From Amycolatopsis sp. 2-15 (GTDB lineage Bacteria > Actinomycetota > Actinomycetes > Mycobacteriales > Pseudonocardiaceae), in assembly GCF_030285625.1 (NCBI RefSeq), contig NZ_CP127294.1, positions 6,976,001 to 7,040,000 of the forward strand: a stretch of 64,000 nt of DNA. Reading direction: 5' to 3'. Positions 16,250 through 26,997 of the stretch are shown in pieces. The notes beneath the pieces are model-generated. The model was not told where the DNA came from. It made no database searches and saw only the letters and a program-made list of their open reading frames with translations. The first letter of the stretch is position 1. Every line of letters begins with the position of its first letter. The translations under genes were made by a program, and so were the position numbers.

Positions 16250-18040
16250 ATGTTCCAGACCCGTCCCACGTTGCAGGGCACCTTCGGAATGGTGTCGTCC
16301 ACCCACTGGCTCGCCTCGGCCGCCGCGATGGCCGTGCTCGAAGACGACGGCAACGCCTACGACGCCGCCGTCGCGGCCGCGTTCGTGCTCCACGTCGTCG
16401 AACCACACCTCAACGGCCCCGGCGGCGAGGTGCCGATGATCGTCGCCCCCGCGGACGGCACGCCGAAGGTCCTCTGCGGACAGGGAGGCGCGCCGGCCGG
16501 CGCCACGATCGAGCACTACACCTCACTCGGCCTCGACCTCGTGCCCGGCACCGGCCCGCTCGCCGCCGCGGTGCCCGGCGCGGTCGACGCGTGGCTGCTG
16601 CTCCTGCACGACCACGGCACCAAGCCACTGCGCGAGGTCCTCAAGTACGCGATCTCCTACGCCGAGAACGGCCACCCGGCGGTGGACCGCGTCGGCGCCA
16701 CCGTGGAGACCGTCCGGGAGCTGTTCGAGACGGAGTGGACCACCTCAGCCGAGCTGTACCTGCCCGGCGGACGCTCGCCGAAACCCGGCGAGCTCTTCAA
16801 GAACCCCGCCCTCGCGAACACCTGGCGCCGCCTCATCGCCGAGGCCGAAGCGGCCGGCGCGAGCCGCGAGACGCAGATCGAAGCCGCGCGCAGGGTCTGG
16901 CGCGAGGGCTTCATCGCCGAGGCCATCGCCGAGTTCGCGGCCAAGCCCACCGTGGACACTTCCGGCGAACGCCACGCCGGCACCCTGACCGGCGACGACC
17001 TGGCCGCCTTCCGCGCGACCTACGAGGACCCCGTCACGTTCACCTGGAACGGCTGGACCATCGCCAAAGCCGGCCTGTGGAGCCAGGGCCCGACGCTGCT
17101 GCAGCAGCTCGCGCTCCTGCCGGACGCGGACGGCCTGGACTACGCCACGCCGGACTACTACCACACCCTCATCGAGGGCACGAAGCTCGCGATGGCCGAC
17201 CGGGAAGCCTGGTACGGCGACAGCGCCGACGTCGACCTCGCCACACTGCTTTCCCCCGCCTACAACGAAAGCCGCCGCAAGCTGATCGGCGAACGCGCCT
17301 CGCACGAACTGCGCCCGGGCAGCCCCGATGGCCGGGAACCGCGCCTGAGCAAGCACGCCCAGTACGTGGCGGGCGGCGGCGCGGTCGCCACGGCCGCCGG
17401 CGCGGGCGAGCCGACCGTCGCCAAGGACGGGGCGACGCGCGGCGACACCTGCCACCTCGACGTGGTCGACCGCTGGGGCAACATGATCGCCGCGACGCCG
17501 AGCGGTGGCTGGCTGCAGTCCAACCCGGTCATCCCGCGGCTCGGGTTCCCGCTCGGCACCCGGTTGCAGATGGCGTGGCTCGACCCCGGCCTGCCCAACT
17601 CGCTCGCCCCGGGCAAGCGCCCGCGCACCACGCTCACACCGTCGCTGGCCTCGCGCGACGGCGTGCCGGTGATGGCGTTCGGCACTCCCGGCGGCGATCA
17701 GCAGGACCAGTGGAGCGCCCATTTCTTCCTCGCCGTCGCGTTGCGCGAAAAAGTGCGCAGCGGCCTCGACCTGCAGGGCGCGATCGACGCACCCAACTGG
17801 CACACCGACAGTTTCCCCGGCTCGTTCTACCCACGCGCGATGGTGTCCGGCAGCGTCACCGTGGAATCGCGGATCGGCGACGACGTCATCGCCGAGCTGG
17901 AGCGCCGGGGCCACCTCGTGACCGTCGGAGAACCCTGGTCCGAAGGGAGGTTGTGCGCCGTCGCCCGCGACCCGGAGACCGGCGTTCTCTCGGCCGCGGC
18001 GAACCCCCGCGGAATGCAGGGATACGCCGCCGGGCGATAA
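16250..18040 (+). CDS. Gamma-glutamyltransferase-family Ntn-hydrolase
   Basis: A 596-residue Ntn-hydrolase precursor. The autocatalytic nucleophile is T400 in GDTCHLDVVDRWGN, corresponding to the small-subunit start of gamma-glutamyltransferases; other family segments are NAYDAAVAAAFVLHVVEP, NGPGGEVPMIV and the GTPGGDQQDQW substrate region. No signal peptide is seen, unlike secreted GGT. Such enzymes split gamma-glutamyl bonds (glutathione, gamma-glutamyl amines) or cephalosporin-type amides. ATG at 16250; the longer frame open upstream overlaps the LysR gene and is a shadow. Followed by a terminator and a peptide importer. Confidence 0.9.
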   Translation: MFQTRPTLQGTFGMVSSTHWLASAAAMAVLEDDGNAYDAAVAAAFVLHVVEPHLNGPGGEVPMIVAPADGTPKVLCGQGGAPAGATIEHYTSLGLDLVPGTGPLAAAVPGAVDAWLLLLHDHGTKPLREVLKYAISYAENGHPAVDRVGATVETVRELFETEWTTSAELYLPGGRSPKPGELFKNPALANTWRRLIAEAEAAGASRETQIEAARRVWREGFIAEAIAEFAAKPTVDTSGERHAGTLTGDDLAAFRATYEDPVTFTWNGWTIAKAGLWSQGPTLLQQLALLPDADGLDYATPDYYHTLIEGTKLAMADREAWYGDSADVDLATLLSPAYNESRRKLIGERASHELRPGSPDGREPRLSKHAQYVAGGGAVATAAGAGEPTVAKDGATRGDTCHLDVVDRWGNMIAATPSGGWLQSNPVIPRLGFPLGTRLQMAWLDPGLPNSLAPGKRPRTTLTPSLASRDGVPVMAFGTPGGDQQDQWSAHFFLAVALREKVRSGLDLQGAIDAPNWHTDSFPGSFYPRAMVSGSVTVESRIGDDVIAELERRGHLVTVGEPWSEGRLCAVARDPETGVLSAAANPRGMQGYAAGR

Positions 18041-18054
18041 TCACCGCACATCCC

Positions 18055-18105
18055 GCCGAAAAGCGGACCCGATTCCCGGGCCCGCCTTTCGGCGTGCCCT
18101 TTTTC
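18055..18105 (+). terminator. Stem-loop terminator after the GGT-family gene
   Basis: Arms GCCGAAAAGCGG (18055-18066) and CCGCCTTTCGGC (18082-18093) pair with one mismatch and are followed by GTGCCCTTTTT. It separates the GGT-family gene from the importer operon, which therefore needs its own promoter in 18106-18178. Confidence 0.65.
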
Positions 18106-18178
18106 GGCGAATAACGATTTAACACGCATTAACCAGTCGGAAATGGAGTAAGGGAAAAACCGACGTACGTTGTTCGCC

Positions 18179-19810
18179 ATGTCTCCTCGGTCCCTGCTCC
18201 CCCTCCTGGCCGGGCTGGCGGTGCTGACGCTCACCGCGTGCGTACCCGTGCAACACGCGAGCGCTCGCGGCGAGCACCGCGACGACTTCGGCACCCCCGT
18301 CGGCAACCGAACGATCCAGCGCGGCGGCGACCTCGTGATGGGCCTGTCCAACGAGCCCGACAAACTCGACCCCACCACGTCCAGCTCGCTCTACACGCGC
18401 TACGTGATGACCACGATCTGCGAAAAGCTCTACGACATCGACGACACCAGCAACGTCGTGCCGCAGCTGGCCACCGCATTGCCCGCGGTCTCCCCGGACG
18501 GCCTCACCGTCACCATCCCCGTGCGCACCGGCATCGTTTTCGCCGACGGCACCCCGTTCGACGCGCCGGCCGTCGCGACCAGCCTGCGCCGGCACTTCGA
18601 GCTCAAAACCTCCCAGCGCAAAAGCGAAATGGGCCCGATCAGCCGCATCGACGCACCCGACAAGAGCCACGTCGTGCTGCACTACAAGCAGCCCTTCGCG
18701 CCGATCACCGCGGCGCTGGCCGACCGCGCGGGCATGATCATGTCGCCTGCCGCGATCGCCGAAGAGGGCGACGACTTCGGTGACCACCCCGTGTGCGTCG
18801 GCCCGTTCAAGTTCGTGAAACGCGTGCCGCAGACCGAGATCGACGTCGAGCGCGACCCGCTGTACTACGACGCCAAGGACGTCCACCTCGACACGATCAC
18901 CTACCGGATCATGACCGACGCCAACATCCGCGCCGCGAACCTGCGCTCCGGTGACATCCAGGTCGCCGACACGATCTCGCCCCAGGACGTGGACGCGCTC
19001 GCCCAGGACCCGGATCTCAAGGTGCTGCAAGCCCCCTCGCTGGGCTACCAGAGCGTCACCTTCAACACCGGGAACGTCGACGGCGTCGGAAAACCCACGA
19101 AACACATCGACAAGCCCCTCGCCAACGACCCCCGCATCCGCCTCGCGTTCTCCTTGGCCCTGGACCGCCAGACGCTCGTCGACACCGTGTTCAACAACTG
19201 GTTCGACCCGGCCTGCTCCCCCATCGCCCCGAAAACGCCGTATTCCAGCCCGGCCAGCGACGCCTGTCCACCGTTCGACCCGGTGAAGTCACGGCAGCTG
19301 CTGAAAGAGGCCGGCGTGCCCATCCCGTTCCCGATCTCCTTGCAGGTGACCAACACCCAGGACCAGCTGCGCTACGCCCAGGCCCTGCAGGCCAGCGTCG
19401 CCGAGGGCGGCTTCGCCGTGCAGATCGTGCCGGTCGAGTACTCCACCCTGCTGGACGTGCAGAAACGCGGCACGTTCGATGCGCTGATGCTCGGCTGGTC
19501 CGGCCGCATCGACCCCGACGCCAACACCGCGCGCTTCCTTTCAACCGGCTCGGGCGGCAACTATGGCGGCTTCAGCTCGTCCACATTGGACAACCTGCTC
19601 ACCGCAGCCACGCGCACCATCGACCCGAAGCAACGCGCCGCGCTGTACGGCCAGGCCGTGCAGCTGATCCAGCAGCAGAACCCGATCGTCTACACCTATC
19701 GCCTGCGCAACCTCACCGTGCAGTCCACCCGCGTCACCGGCATCCAGACGTACGCCGACGCGGTGGTGCGGCTCGGCAAGGCCGCGTTCGTCGGCAGCAA
19801 GGAGGGCTGA
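18179..19810 (+). CDS. Peptide ABC transporter substrate-binding lipoprotein (family 5)
   Basis: A 543-residue extracellular solute-binding protein of the Opp/Dpp/Gsi family. The signal peptide ends in the lipobox LTAC; the mature protein has the family elements GGDLVMGLSNEPDKLDPT, the 'FADGTPFDAPAVATSL' region and 'RIRLAFSLALDRQTLVDTV'. The ATG at 18179 is preferred because it starts directly before the signal peptide; a TTG at 18170 is possible. First gene of a four-gene importer operon; specificity is not fixed by sequence, but the neighbouring GGT-family enzyme suggests gamma-glutamyl peptides. Confidence 0.93.
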   Translation: MSPRSLLPLLAGLAVLTLTACVPVQHASARGEHRDDFGTPVGNRTIQRGGDLVMGLSNEPDKLDPTTSSSLYTRYVMTTICEKLYDIDDTSNVVPQLATALPAVSPDGLTVTIPVRTGIVFADGTPFDAPAVATSLRRHFELKTSQRKSEMGPISRIDAPDKSHVVLHYKQPFAPITAALADRAGMIMSPAAIAEEGDDFGDHPVCVGPFKFVKRVPQTEIDVERDPLYYDAKDVHLDTITYRIMTDANIRAANLRSGDIQVADTISPQDVDALAQDPDLKVLQAPSLGYQSVTFNTGNVDGVGKPTKHIDKPLANDPRIRLAFSLALDRQTLVDTVFNNWFDPACSPIAPKTPYSSPASDACPPFDPVKSRQLLKEAGVPIPFPISLQVTNTQDQLRYAQALQASVAEGGFAVQIVPVEYSTLLDVQKRGTFDALMLGWSGRIDPDANTARFLSTGSGGNYGGFSSSTLDNLLTAATRTIDPKQRAALYGQAVQLIQQQNPIVYTYRLRNLTVQSTRVTGIQTYADAVVRLGKAAFVGSKEG

Positions 19811-19813
19811 GCC

Positions 19814-20770
19814 GTGGGACGTTACCTCCTCCACCGCCTGTGGCAGTCCGCTCTGACCCTGGTGCTCGCGTCGATCGTGGTGTTCATCGGCGTGCGCGCG
19901 CTACCTGGTGACCCCGCCACGGCGATGGCCGGCGAAGAAGCCGACCCCGCCGCCATCGCGGCCGTACGCGCGCAGCTGGGGCTCGACGACCCGTTGCCCG
20001 TGCAGTACTTCAAGTTCGTCGGCCACGCCCTCACCGGTGACTTCGGCAAGTCCGTGCGCACCGGCACTCCGGTGCGCGAGATGATCGGCGCGACCCTGCC
20101 GGTGACGATGCAGCTCGCGGTGTTCGCGATGCTCGTCGCGGTCCTGATCGGGGTGCTCGCCGGGGTCGTCGCGGCGGTGTTCCGCGGCCGCTGGCCCGAG
20201 TGGGGCGCCAACGGCTTCTCGCTGTTCGCGCTGTCGGTGCCGACGTTCTGGCTCGGCATCCTCGCCGTGCTCTACCTGTCCGTGCAGCTGCGGTGGTTCC
20301 CCGCGTCCGGCTACGTCTCGCCCTTCGACCAGCCACTGCGCGGGATCTATTACCTCACGCTGCCCGCGGTGATCCTCGGCCTCACCCACGCGGCCGTGGT
20401 GCAGCGGCAGACCCGGTCGTCGATGGTCGAGACGCTCACCGCCGACTTCGTGCGCACCGCGCGGGCGAAGGGCCTCGGGCGCGCTGCCGTCATCTTCCGC
20501 TACGGCCTTCGCAACAGCCTCATCGTGGTCACCACCATCGTCGGGCTCCAGCTCGGCGGGCTCATCGCGGGTGCCGTGGTCACCGAGCGCATCTTCAGCC
20601 TGCCGGGCATCGGCAAGCTGACACTGGACTCGGTGTTCACCCGCGACTACCCGGTGATCCAGGCCGTGGTCCTCGTGATCACGGCGGCCTACATCGTGAT
20701 CAACCTGCTCGTCGACTTCCTCTACACGGTCATCGACCCACGCCTGCGAGTCTCCGGGAGGACCCGATGA
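19814..20770 (+). CDS. Peptide ABC transporter permease, DppB/GsiC type
   Basis: A 318-residue inner-membrane permease with six hydrophobic segments. N-terminus MGRYLLHRLWQSALTLVLAS and the EAA-loop FVRTARAKGLGRAAVIFRYG are typical of the B-type permease of Opp/Dpp/Gsi systems, which contacts the ATPase. GTG start three bases after the binding-protein stop; its own stop overlaps the next gene (ATGA). Confidence 0.95.
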   Translation: MGRYLLHRLWQSALTLVLASIVVFIGVRALPGDPATAMAGEEADPAAIAAVRAQLGLDDPLPVQYFKFVGHALTGDFGKSVRTGTPVREMIGATLPVTMQLAVFAMLVAVLIGVLAGVVAAVFRGRWPEWGANGFSLFALSVPTFWLGILAVLYLSVQLRWFPASGYVSPFDQPLRGIYYLTLPAVILGLTHAAVVQRQTRSSMVETLTADFVRTARAKGLGRAAVIFRYGLRNSLIVVTTIVGLQLGGLIAGAVVTERIFSLPGIGKLTLDSVFTRDYPVIQAVVLVITAAYIVINLLVDFLYTVIDPRLRVSGRTR

Positions 20771-21639
20771 CGATCGCCGCCGAAACCCCCGCACCACTGG
20801 CCCGCGTCCACGGCCGCGTTATCCGGCGCCTCCTGCACAACCCGCTGGGCGTGATCGGTGGCGTGCTGCTGCTGATCGTCGTGATCGCCGGGGTGTTCGC
20901 GCCGCTGCTGGCGCCGTACGCGCCGACCGAGGTGCATTTCTCCACGCCGTTCCAGCAGCCGGGCACGGTCGGGTTCGCCCTCGGCACCGACGACCTCGGC
21001 CGCGACATCCTCTCCCGCGTCTTCTACGGCACGCGCGCGTCGCTGGAGGTCGGGGCGCTGTCGGCGCTGTTCGCCGTGGTCGTGGGCGTGCCGCTCGGCC
21101 TGCTGTCCGGGTACTGGCGGTGGCTCGACGCGCTGATCTCCCGGCTCGCCGACCTGTTGCTGGCGTTCCCGTTCCTCATCCTCGCCGTCGGGCTCGCCGC
21201 CATCAACGGCGGCGGCCTGACCAACGCCGCGATCGCGCTCGGTATCGCCCAGATCCCGACGATGACGCGCGTGGTGCGCGCGGACACGTTGCGGCTCAAG
21301 GAAACCGACTTCGTGCTCGCCGCGAACACAATGCACGCCGGACCGTGGCGGATCCTCGGGCAGCACGTGCTGCCCAACGCGGCTTCGGCGATCATCGTGC
21401 AGGCCACGGTCATCATGCCGGTCGCGGTGATCGGCGAGGCGGTGCTGTCGTTCCTGGGCCTCGGCATCCAGCCGCCCGCGCCGAGCCTCGGGATCATGCT
21501 GTCGGACGCGCAGCAGTACCTGTTCCGCACGCCCTGGCCCGGCATCTTCCCCGGAATCGCGCTCGCGTTGATCTGCCTGGGGTTCAACCTGTTCGGCGAC
21601 GCCCTGCGCGACGCGCTGGACCCGAAAAGCACGCGGTGA
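20767..21639 (+). CDS. Peptide ABC transporter permease, DppC/GsiD type
   Basis: The second permease, 290 residues. It has the N-terminal cytoplasmic stretch and first helix of the C-type family (HNPLGVIGGVLLLIVVIAG), the periplasmic LGTDDLGRDILSRVFYGTR signature and the EAA motif VLAANTMHAGPWRILGQHVL. ATG at 20767 overlaps the previous stop by four bases. Forms the heterodimeric channel with the preceding gene product. Confidence 0.95.
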   Translation: MTIAAETPAPLARVHGRVIRRLLHNPLGVIGGVLLLIVVIAGVFAPLLAPYAPTEVHFSTPFQQPGTVGFALGTDDLGRDILSRVFYGTRASLEVGALSALFAVVVGVPLGLLSGYWRWLDALISRLADLLLAFPFLILAVGLAAINGGGLTNAAIALGIAQIPTMTRVVRADTLRLKETDFVLAANTMHAGPWRILGQHVLPNAASAIIVQATVIMPVAVIGEAVLSFLGLGIQPPAPSLGIMLSDAQQYLFRTPWPGIFPGIALALICLGFNLFGDALRDALDPKSTR

Positions 21640-21650
21640 AGGGGACCACG

Positions 21651-23240
<1,590 letters not shown>

Positions 23241-23246
23241 CAGACG

Positions 23247-23276
23247 GGTCCTCCGGCCTGATTCGGCCGGAGGGCC
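23247..23276 (+). terminator. Hairpin after the importer operon
   Basis: Arms GGTCCTCCGGCC (23247-23258) and GGCCGGAGGGCC (23265-23276) form a 12-base stem with one G-U pair and a 6-base loop, starting seven bases after the ATPase stop. There is no T-run, common for terminators in high-GC actinomycetes. Confidence 0.7.
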
Positions 23277-23508
23277 CCGGTGGGTTCAGCCGCAGTGTTC
23301 GAGCGGCCGCGTTGTCCTTGGTGTCACCGAAATCCTGCACCGCGATCGTCGACGCGCTCCAGGCCGTGGCCCTTCGAGCGCTTGAACACCACGTCCACGT
23401 GACCGATGTCGGCGTAGTCGGCCCCCGTGTGCCGACCCTCGTCCAAGGCGTGCCGAAATTTCCGCATTCGCCGATGTGGGTACGTTCGCCCCGATAGGAT
23501 CCCGCGCT

Positions 23509-26286
23509 GTGACCGCACCGCCAGAGTCCCTCGCCGATACCCTGCCGGCACCCGCGAGGGACGCCGAACCGGTCCGCGACGAGCTCGTCGAAGAGCTGCG
23601 CGAGCTGATCAGGCCCACGGCCGAGGCCATACTCGGCTTCTTCGCCGAATCCCCGGACGTGGCCGTGGCGCAGCGGGTGCGGGACGAGGGCGTGCGGACG
23701 GAGGTCGTGCAGCGGGTCACCGCGGACTCGGACACGCTGCTCAGCAAGACCAACGAGCACATCTCCGCACTGCGCCAGGCCCGCCAGGTCCTCGAAGCGC
23801 ACGAAACCCCGCCCCAGCACGCGGCCGGACAGCCCGACCCGCGTGACAAGGTCGCGCACGTGCTGCTGGGTTCAGCCCTGTGGCTCGGTGTCCTGGTGCC
23901 GGCCGTCGTCTGGCAGCTGCTCCAGACTCCGCTGAGCCCGACCGCGCACTTCTGGGTGTCGGCGGCCGTGGTGATCGCGGGATTCACCTTGCTCCGGCCG
24001 GTGCACCTCGCCGTGGCACGGGCGGGCCGGCGGCTGAACGGCGAACCTGCGCTCGGCGGCGCGGGCTGGCCGTTCCTGACCGGCTTCGCCACGACCTACC
24101 TGGTGTTGATCCTGCGGTTGTGGCCGTCTTCACGCGAGAGCATGGGCCCGTTCTGGGCGGTGGTCGTCTGGGTCGCCCTCGGCCTCGTCACCGCGTTCCT
24201 GTTGTTCCTGGTCGCGGCGATCGCGTTCTCGAAGCTCAAGGACGAGCCGCCCGGCCGGCGGGTCCCGGGCCCGGTCCTGCGCCGGGAACTGCTCGTCACG
24301 GTGGCCGCGACCGCGATCCTCAGCCCGGTGTTCACCGGCGTGGGCGGGGAATGGACCGCGTGGCTCGTGGCCGACGTGGTGTGTTCGCTGATCGCAATCT
24401 TCGGCGGTCCGCTCCTGCTCGGCTCCGTGCCCGCGCGGCTCTCGCGGGACCCCGCCCGGTTCGGCAGTCCCGCGTGGACCCGCCGCCGCGACCAGCTGGA
24501 GCTGGCCCGCGACGCGGCGACCAAGGAGTGGACGAAGGCCGTTGCCGCGCAGGTCGAGCAGAGCGTGCGGCTGCATCTCGCCGCGGTGCTCGACCCCCCG
24601 TTCAGCACGGAGCTGCCCGAGCTCGATCGCGGGGCGCTCGGCCAGATGCGTCCCGGTGAGCAGGTCTTCCTGGACACCGATGGGGCCCGGCGGCTGCGGG
24701 CGTTGCTCTCAGGCATCCGCGGCGGCGCGGTCGGGATGGCCGGTCCGCGCGGCGTGGGCAAGTCGACGCTGCTGGAGGCGTACCAGGCCGGCCGGTTCCT
24801 GGACCCCAACCGCGTGCACATCGCGTTGCTGGAGAGCGTCCCGGTGCGCTACGACGCGCGCGAGTTCGTGCTGCACCTCTACGCGCGGATGTGCGAGGCG
24901 GTGATCAAGTTCTGCGAGTCCGAGGACGCCGAGGCTGCGGACCAGCCGAGCCGGTGGTCGGCTATGTGGCCCGTGCTGCGCCGGGCGTGGCCGTTCGCCG
25001 CTGTGGTGCTCGCGTGGGTCCTCGTCGGTTTCCTCGGATCGCTGACGTTGCGCAGTCCGCAGGCCGACCTGCGGACGTGGCTCACGGCGAACTGGTGGGC
25101 GCTCGTGACGCTGCTGGGCGTGGCCGGTGTCGCCACTCTCGCGCGGCGCCACCGGCGCATTCCGTCGCCGGCGCCGACCGAGGTTCGCGAGCAGCCTCCC
25201 CTCGAACCCGGTGACGTGCGGGCGCTGAAGGCGGTCGCCGAGGGCAACCTCGGCCGGATTCGGTACCAGCAGAAGCACACGTCGGGCTGGTCGGGCAAGG
25301 TCGGCCTGCCGGTCGGGGCCGAAGCCGGCGTGAGCGGCTCTCGCGAGACCACCCGGCAGCCGCTGACGTACCCGCAGATCGTGCACGAGTTCAGCGCCTT
25401 CCTCGGCCTGACCGTCGACTGCGTCCGCGGGCTGGCTCAGATGACCACGCCGTCCGTGGTCGTGATCCTCGACGAGCTGGACAAGATCGTCTCGGCGGAT
25501 GCGGCCCAGGATTTCGTCAACGAGATCAAGGCGGTGCTGACCTTCGACGTGCCCGGGTTCCTGCTGCTGGTCTCGGTGTCGGAGGACGCGCTGGCGTCGT
25601 TCGAACGGCGCGGGCTGCCCGTGCGCGATGCCTTCGACAGCACGTTCGACAGCATCTTCCGGCTCGAGTACCTGCGCCTCGGCGACGCGCGGGAACTCCT
25701 GAACCGGCGCGTGCTGGGACTGCCGGAACCGTTCGTGTGCCTGGCGCACTGCCTCTCCGGTGGGCTGCCACGCGAACTGATCCGTGTGACGCGGCAGGTG
25801 CTCGGCTCGGCCGGGCCGCTGGCCGACGTGGCGCACCGGCTCGCCGGGGAGGAACTGCGCGACAAGCGGGCGGCGCTGCGCACGGTCGTCGGGCGCGACA
25901 CCTTCGACGACGTCGCCGTGAGCGAGCTGGTCCGGCACGTCGACGCCCACGCGCTCGCCGACAGCGCGTCGCTGCTGACGGCCGCGGCGCAGCCGCCCAT
26001 CACCGCCACGATGAGCGCTGAAACCGTTGCACTGCACCGGCTTCAGCTCGAAACACTCGGGCACCTGTACTACCTGGGCACCGTCCTGGAGGTGTTCGGC
26101 CCGGCGTTCAGCCCCGCGGATCTCGAACGCGGGCGCGGCGAGGGAGACGCGTCGTTCGACACCCTCACGTCGGTCCGGCAGCTCTTCCCGGTCAACGCCC
26201 GGCTCGCGTGGCTCACCATCAGCGCGTTCCGCCGGGCCTGGGACCTGCCGGTCGTCAACCCACCGGACGCCGCCCGGGGCGCCTAG
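23509..26286 (+). CDS. Large membrane-embedded P-loop NTPase, KAP-like
   Basis: A 925-residue protein not in an operon. An N-terminal soluble helical part (to about residue 115) is followed by about six hydrophobic segments (roughly 120-305). Then comes a P-loop NTPase with Walker A GPRGVGKST (about 411-419) and Walker B VVVILDELDKI (about 649-659). Two more membrane segments (about 493-515 and 530-550) lie between Walker A and Walker B, the hallmark of KAP-family NTPases (Kidins220/ARMS, PifA). A C-terminal helical region follows. PifA excludes phage T7, so a role in defence or membrane signalling is conceivable but unproven. GTG at 23509 or 23476 as start. Confidence 0.75.
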   Translation: MTAPPESLADTLPAPARDAEPVRDELVEELRELIRPTAEAILGFFAESPDVAVAQRVRDEGVRTEVVQRVTADSDTLLSKTNEHISALRQARQVLEAHETPPQHAAGQPDPRDKVAHVLLGSALWLGVLVPAVVWQLLQTPLSPTAHFWVSAAVVIAGFTLLRPVHLAVARAGRRLNGEPALGGAGWPFLTGFATTYLVLILRLWPSSRESMGPFWAVVVWVALGLVTAFLLFLVAAIAFSKLKDEPPGRRVPGPVLRRELLVTVAATAILSPVFTGVGGEWTAWLVADVVCSLIAIFGGPLLLGSVPARLSRDPARFGSPAWTRRRDQLELARDAATKEWTKAVAAQVEQSVRLHLAAVLDPPFSTELPELDRGALGQMRPGEQVFLDTDGARRLRALLSGIRGGAVGMAGPRGVGKSTLLEAYQAGRFLDPNRVHIALLESVPVRYDAREFVLHLYARMCEAVIKFCESEDAEAADQPSRWSAMWPVLRRAWPFAAVVLAWVLVGFLGSLTLRSPQADLRTWLTANWWALVTLLGVAGVATLARRHRRIPSPAPTEVREQPPLEPGDVRALKAVAEGNLGRIRYQQKHTSGWSGKVGLPVGAEAGVSGSRETTRQPLTYPQIVHEFSAFLGLTVDCVRGLAQMTTPSVVVILDELDKIVSADAAQDFVNEIKAVLTFDVPGFLLLVSVSEDALASFERRGLPVRDAFDSTFDSIFRLEYLRLGDARELLNRRVLGLPEPFVCLAHCLSGGLPRELIRVTRQVLGSAGPLADVAHRLAGEELRDKRAALRTVVGRDTFDDVAVSELVRHVDAHALADSASLLTAAAQPPITATMSAETVALHRLQLETLGHLYYLGTVLEVFGPAFSPADLERGRGEGDASFDTLTSVRQLFPVNARLAWLTISAFRRAWDLPVVNPPDAARGA

Positions 26287-26290
26287 GGCG

Positions 26291-26878
26291 TCAGCTCTTG
26301 GCGTGGTGACGCTGGTAGTGCCGCTGCACCCGCGCGCGGTTGCCGCACCCGGCCGAGCACCACTCGCGCCGGGAGTGGTCCTTCACGAAGAACAGCAGGC
26401 AGTTGGGCGCCAGGCAGGCGCGCAGCTTCTGCCGCTGCTCACCGCCGAGCAGGTCGATGCCTTGGTGCGCCAGGAAAGCCACCGCGCGTTCGGCCGGGGT
26501 GCCGCCCGAGCGCAGCACGCGGGCGGGTTCGCCGTCCTCGGGCCAGACGAGCTCGGCGCGGGTCTCGGCGAGGTCGTTGAGCGTGGCCAGCGCCTCGGCC
26601 CGCGCCACCTCGACCGCGACGGGGCGGGGGTCCTCGGTGGCCTCGGCGGCGAGCGCGCGCAATGCGTCACGCAGGCGTCGCAGCCGGTCGGCGACGGGCG
26701 CTGAGTCGCCGTCGAGCGCGACGCCCGCCTCGGTCTCGAGGCGAGGGGCGATCGCTGCCAGCCAGCTGACGACGTCGGCGTCGCCCGTCAGCGCGTCGGC
26801 CACGCCGTCGCGGCCGGCCTTCACGGTGTTCATCAGCTCCACCGGGAGTGGTTCGCCGAGCACGGCAGCGGTCGTCAT
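26291..26878 (-). CDS. CGNR zinc-finger transcriptional regulator
   Basis: The 195-residue protein has an N-terminal stress-response (ABATE-type) domain and a C-terminal CGNR zinc finger: LRACLAPNCLLFFVKDHSR then WCSAGCGNRARVQRHYQRH, with four Cys for zinc and a basic tail for DNA contact. It is divergent from the AhpD-like gene at 26998, its probable target. ATG at 26878. It ends four bases from the KAP-like gene, which converges on it. Confidence 0.92.
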   Translation of the reverse strand: MTTAAVLGEPLPVELMNTVKAGRDGVADALTGDADVVSWLAAIAPRLETEAGVALDGDSAPVADRLRRLRDALRALAAEATEDPRPVAVEVARAEALATLNDLAETRAELVWPEDGEPARVLRSGGTPAERAVAFLAHQGIDLLGGEQRQKLRACLAPNCLLFFVKDHSRREWCSAGCGNRARVQRHYQRHHAKS

Positions 26879-26893
26879 GGCTCCACTCTACCA

Positions 26894-26989
26894 CTTCCTA
26901 ATGGAAGTCTGCGTCACAACCATTTGACAGCCGCGGCCCGCTCATGCCACCTTGGCCTAACGGATGAACGAGTTTCAAACATTAGGAAG
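26894..26989. promoter_or_regulatory. Divergent promoter region with a repeated 10-base element
   Basis: The same 10-mer CATTAGGAAG occurs twice in opposite orientation, once before each divergent gene: on the minus strand at 26894-26903, inside the dyad CTTCCTAATGGAAG, and on the plus strand at 26980-26989, next to GGAAGGTTCC. The second copy overlaps the ribosome site of the gene at 26998. A candidate operator pair for the CGNR regulator (inference). A TTGACA hexamer lies at 26924-26929. Confidence 0.5.
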
Positions 26990-26997
26990 GTTCCGAA

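Noticed and set aside
23324..23467. Possible 47-codon minus-strand gene upstream of the KAP-like NTPase
   Set aside because: Protein-like wording and high third-position GC, but no ribosome site, no family and only 47 codons; not strong enough to list.
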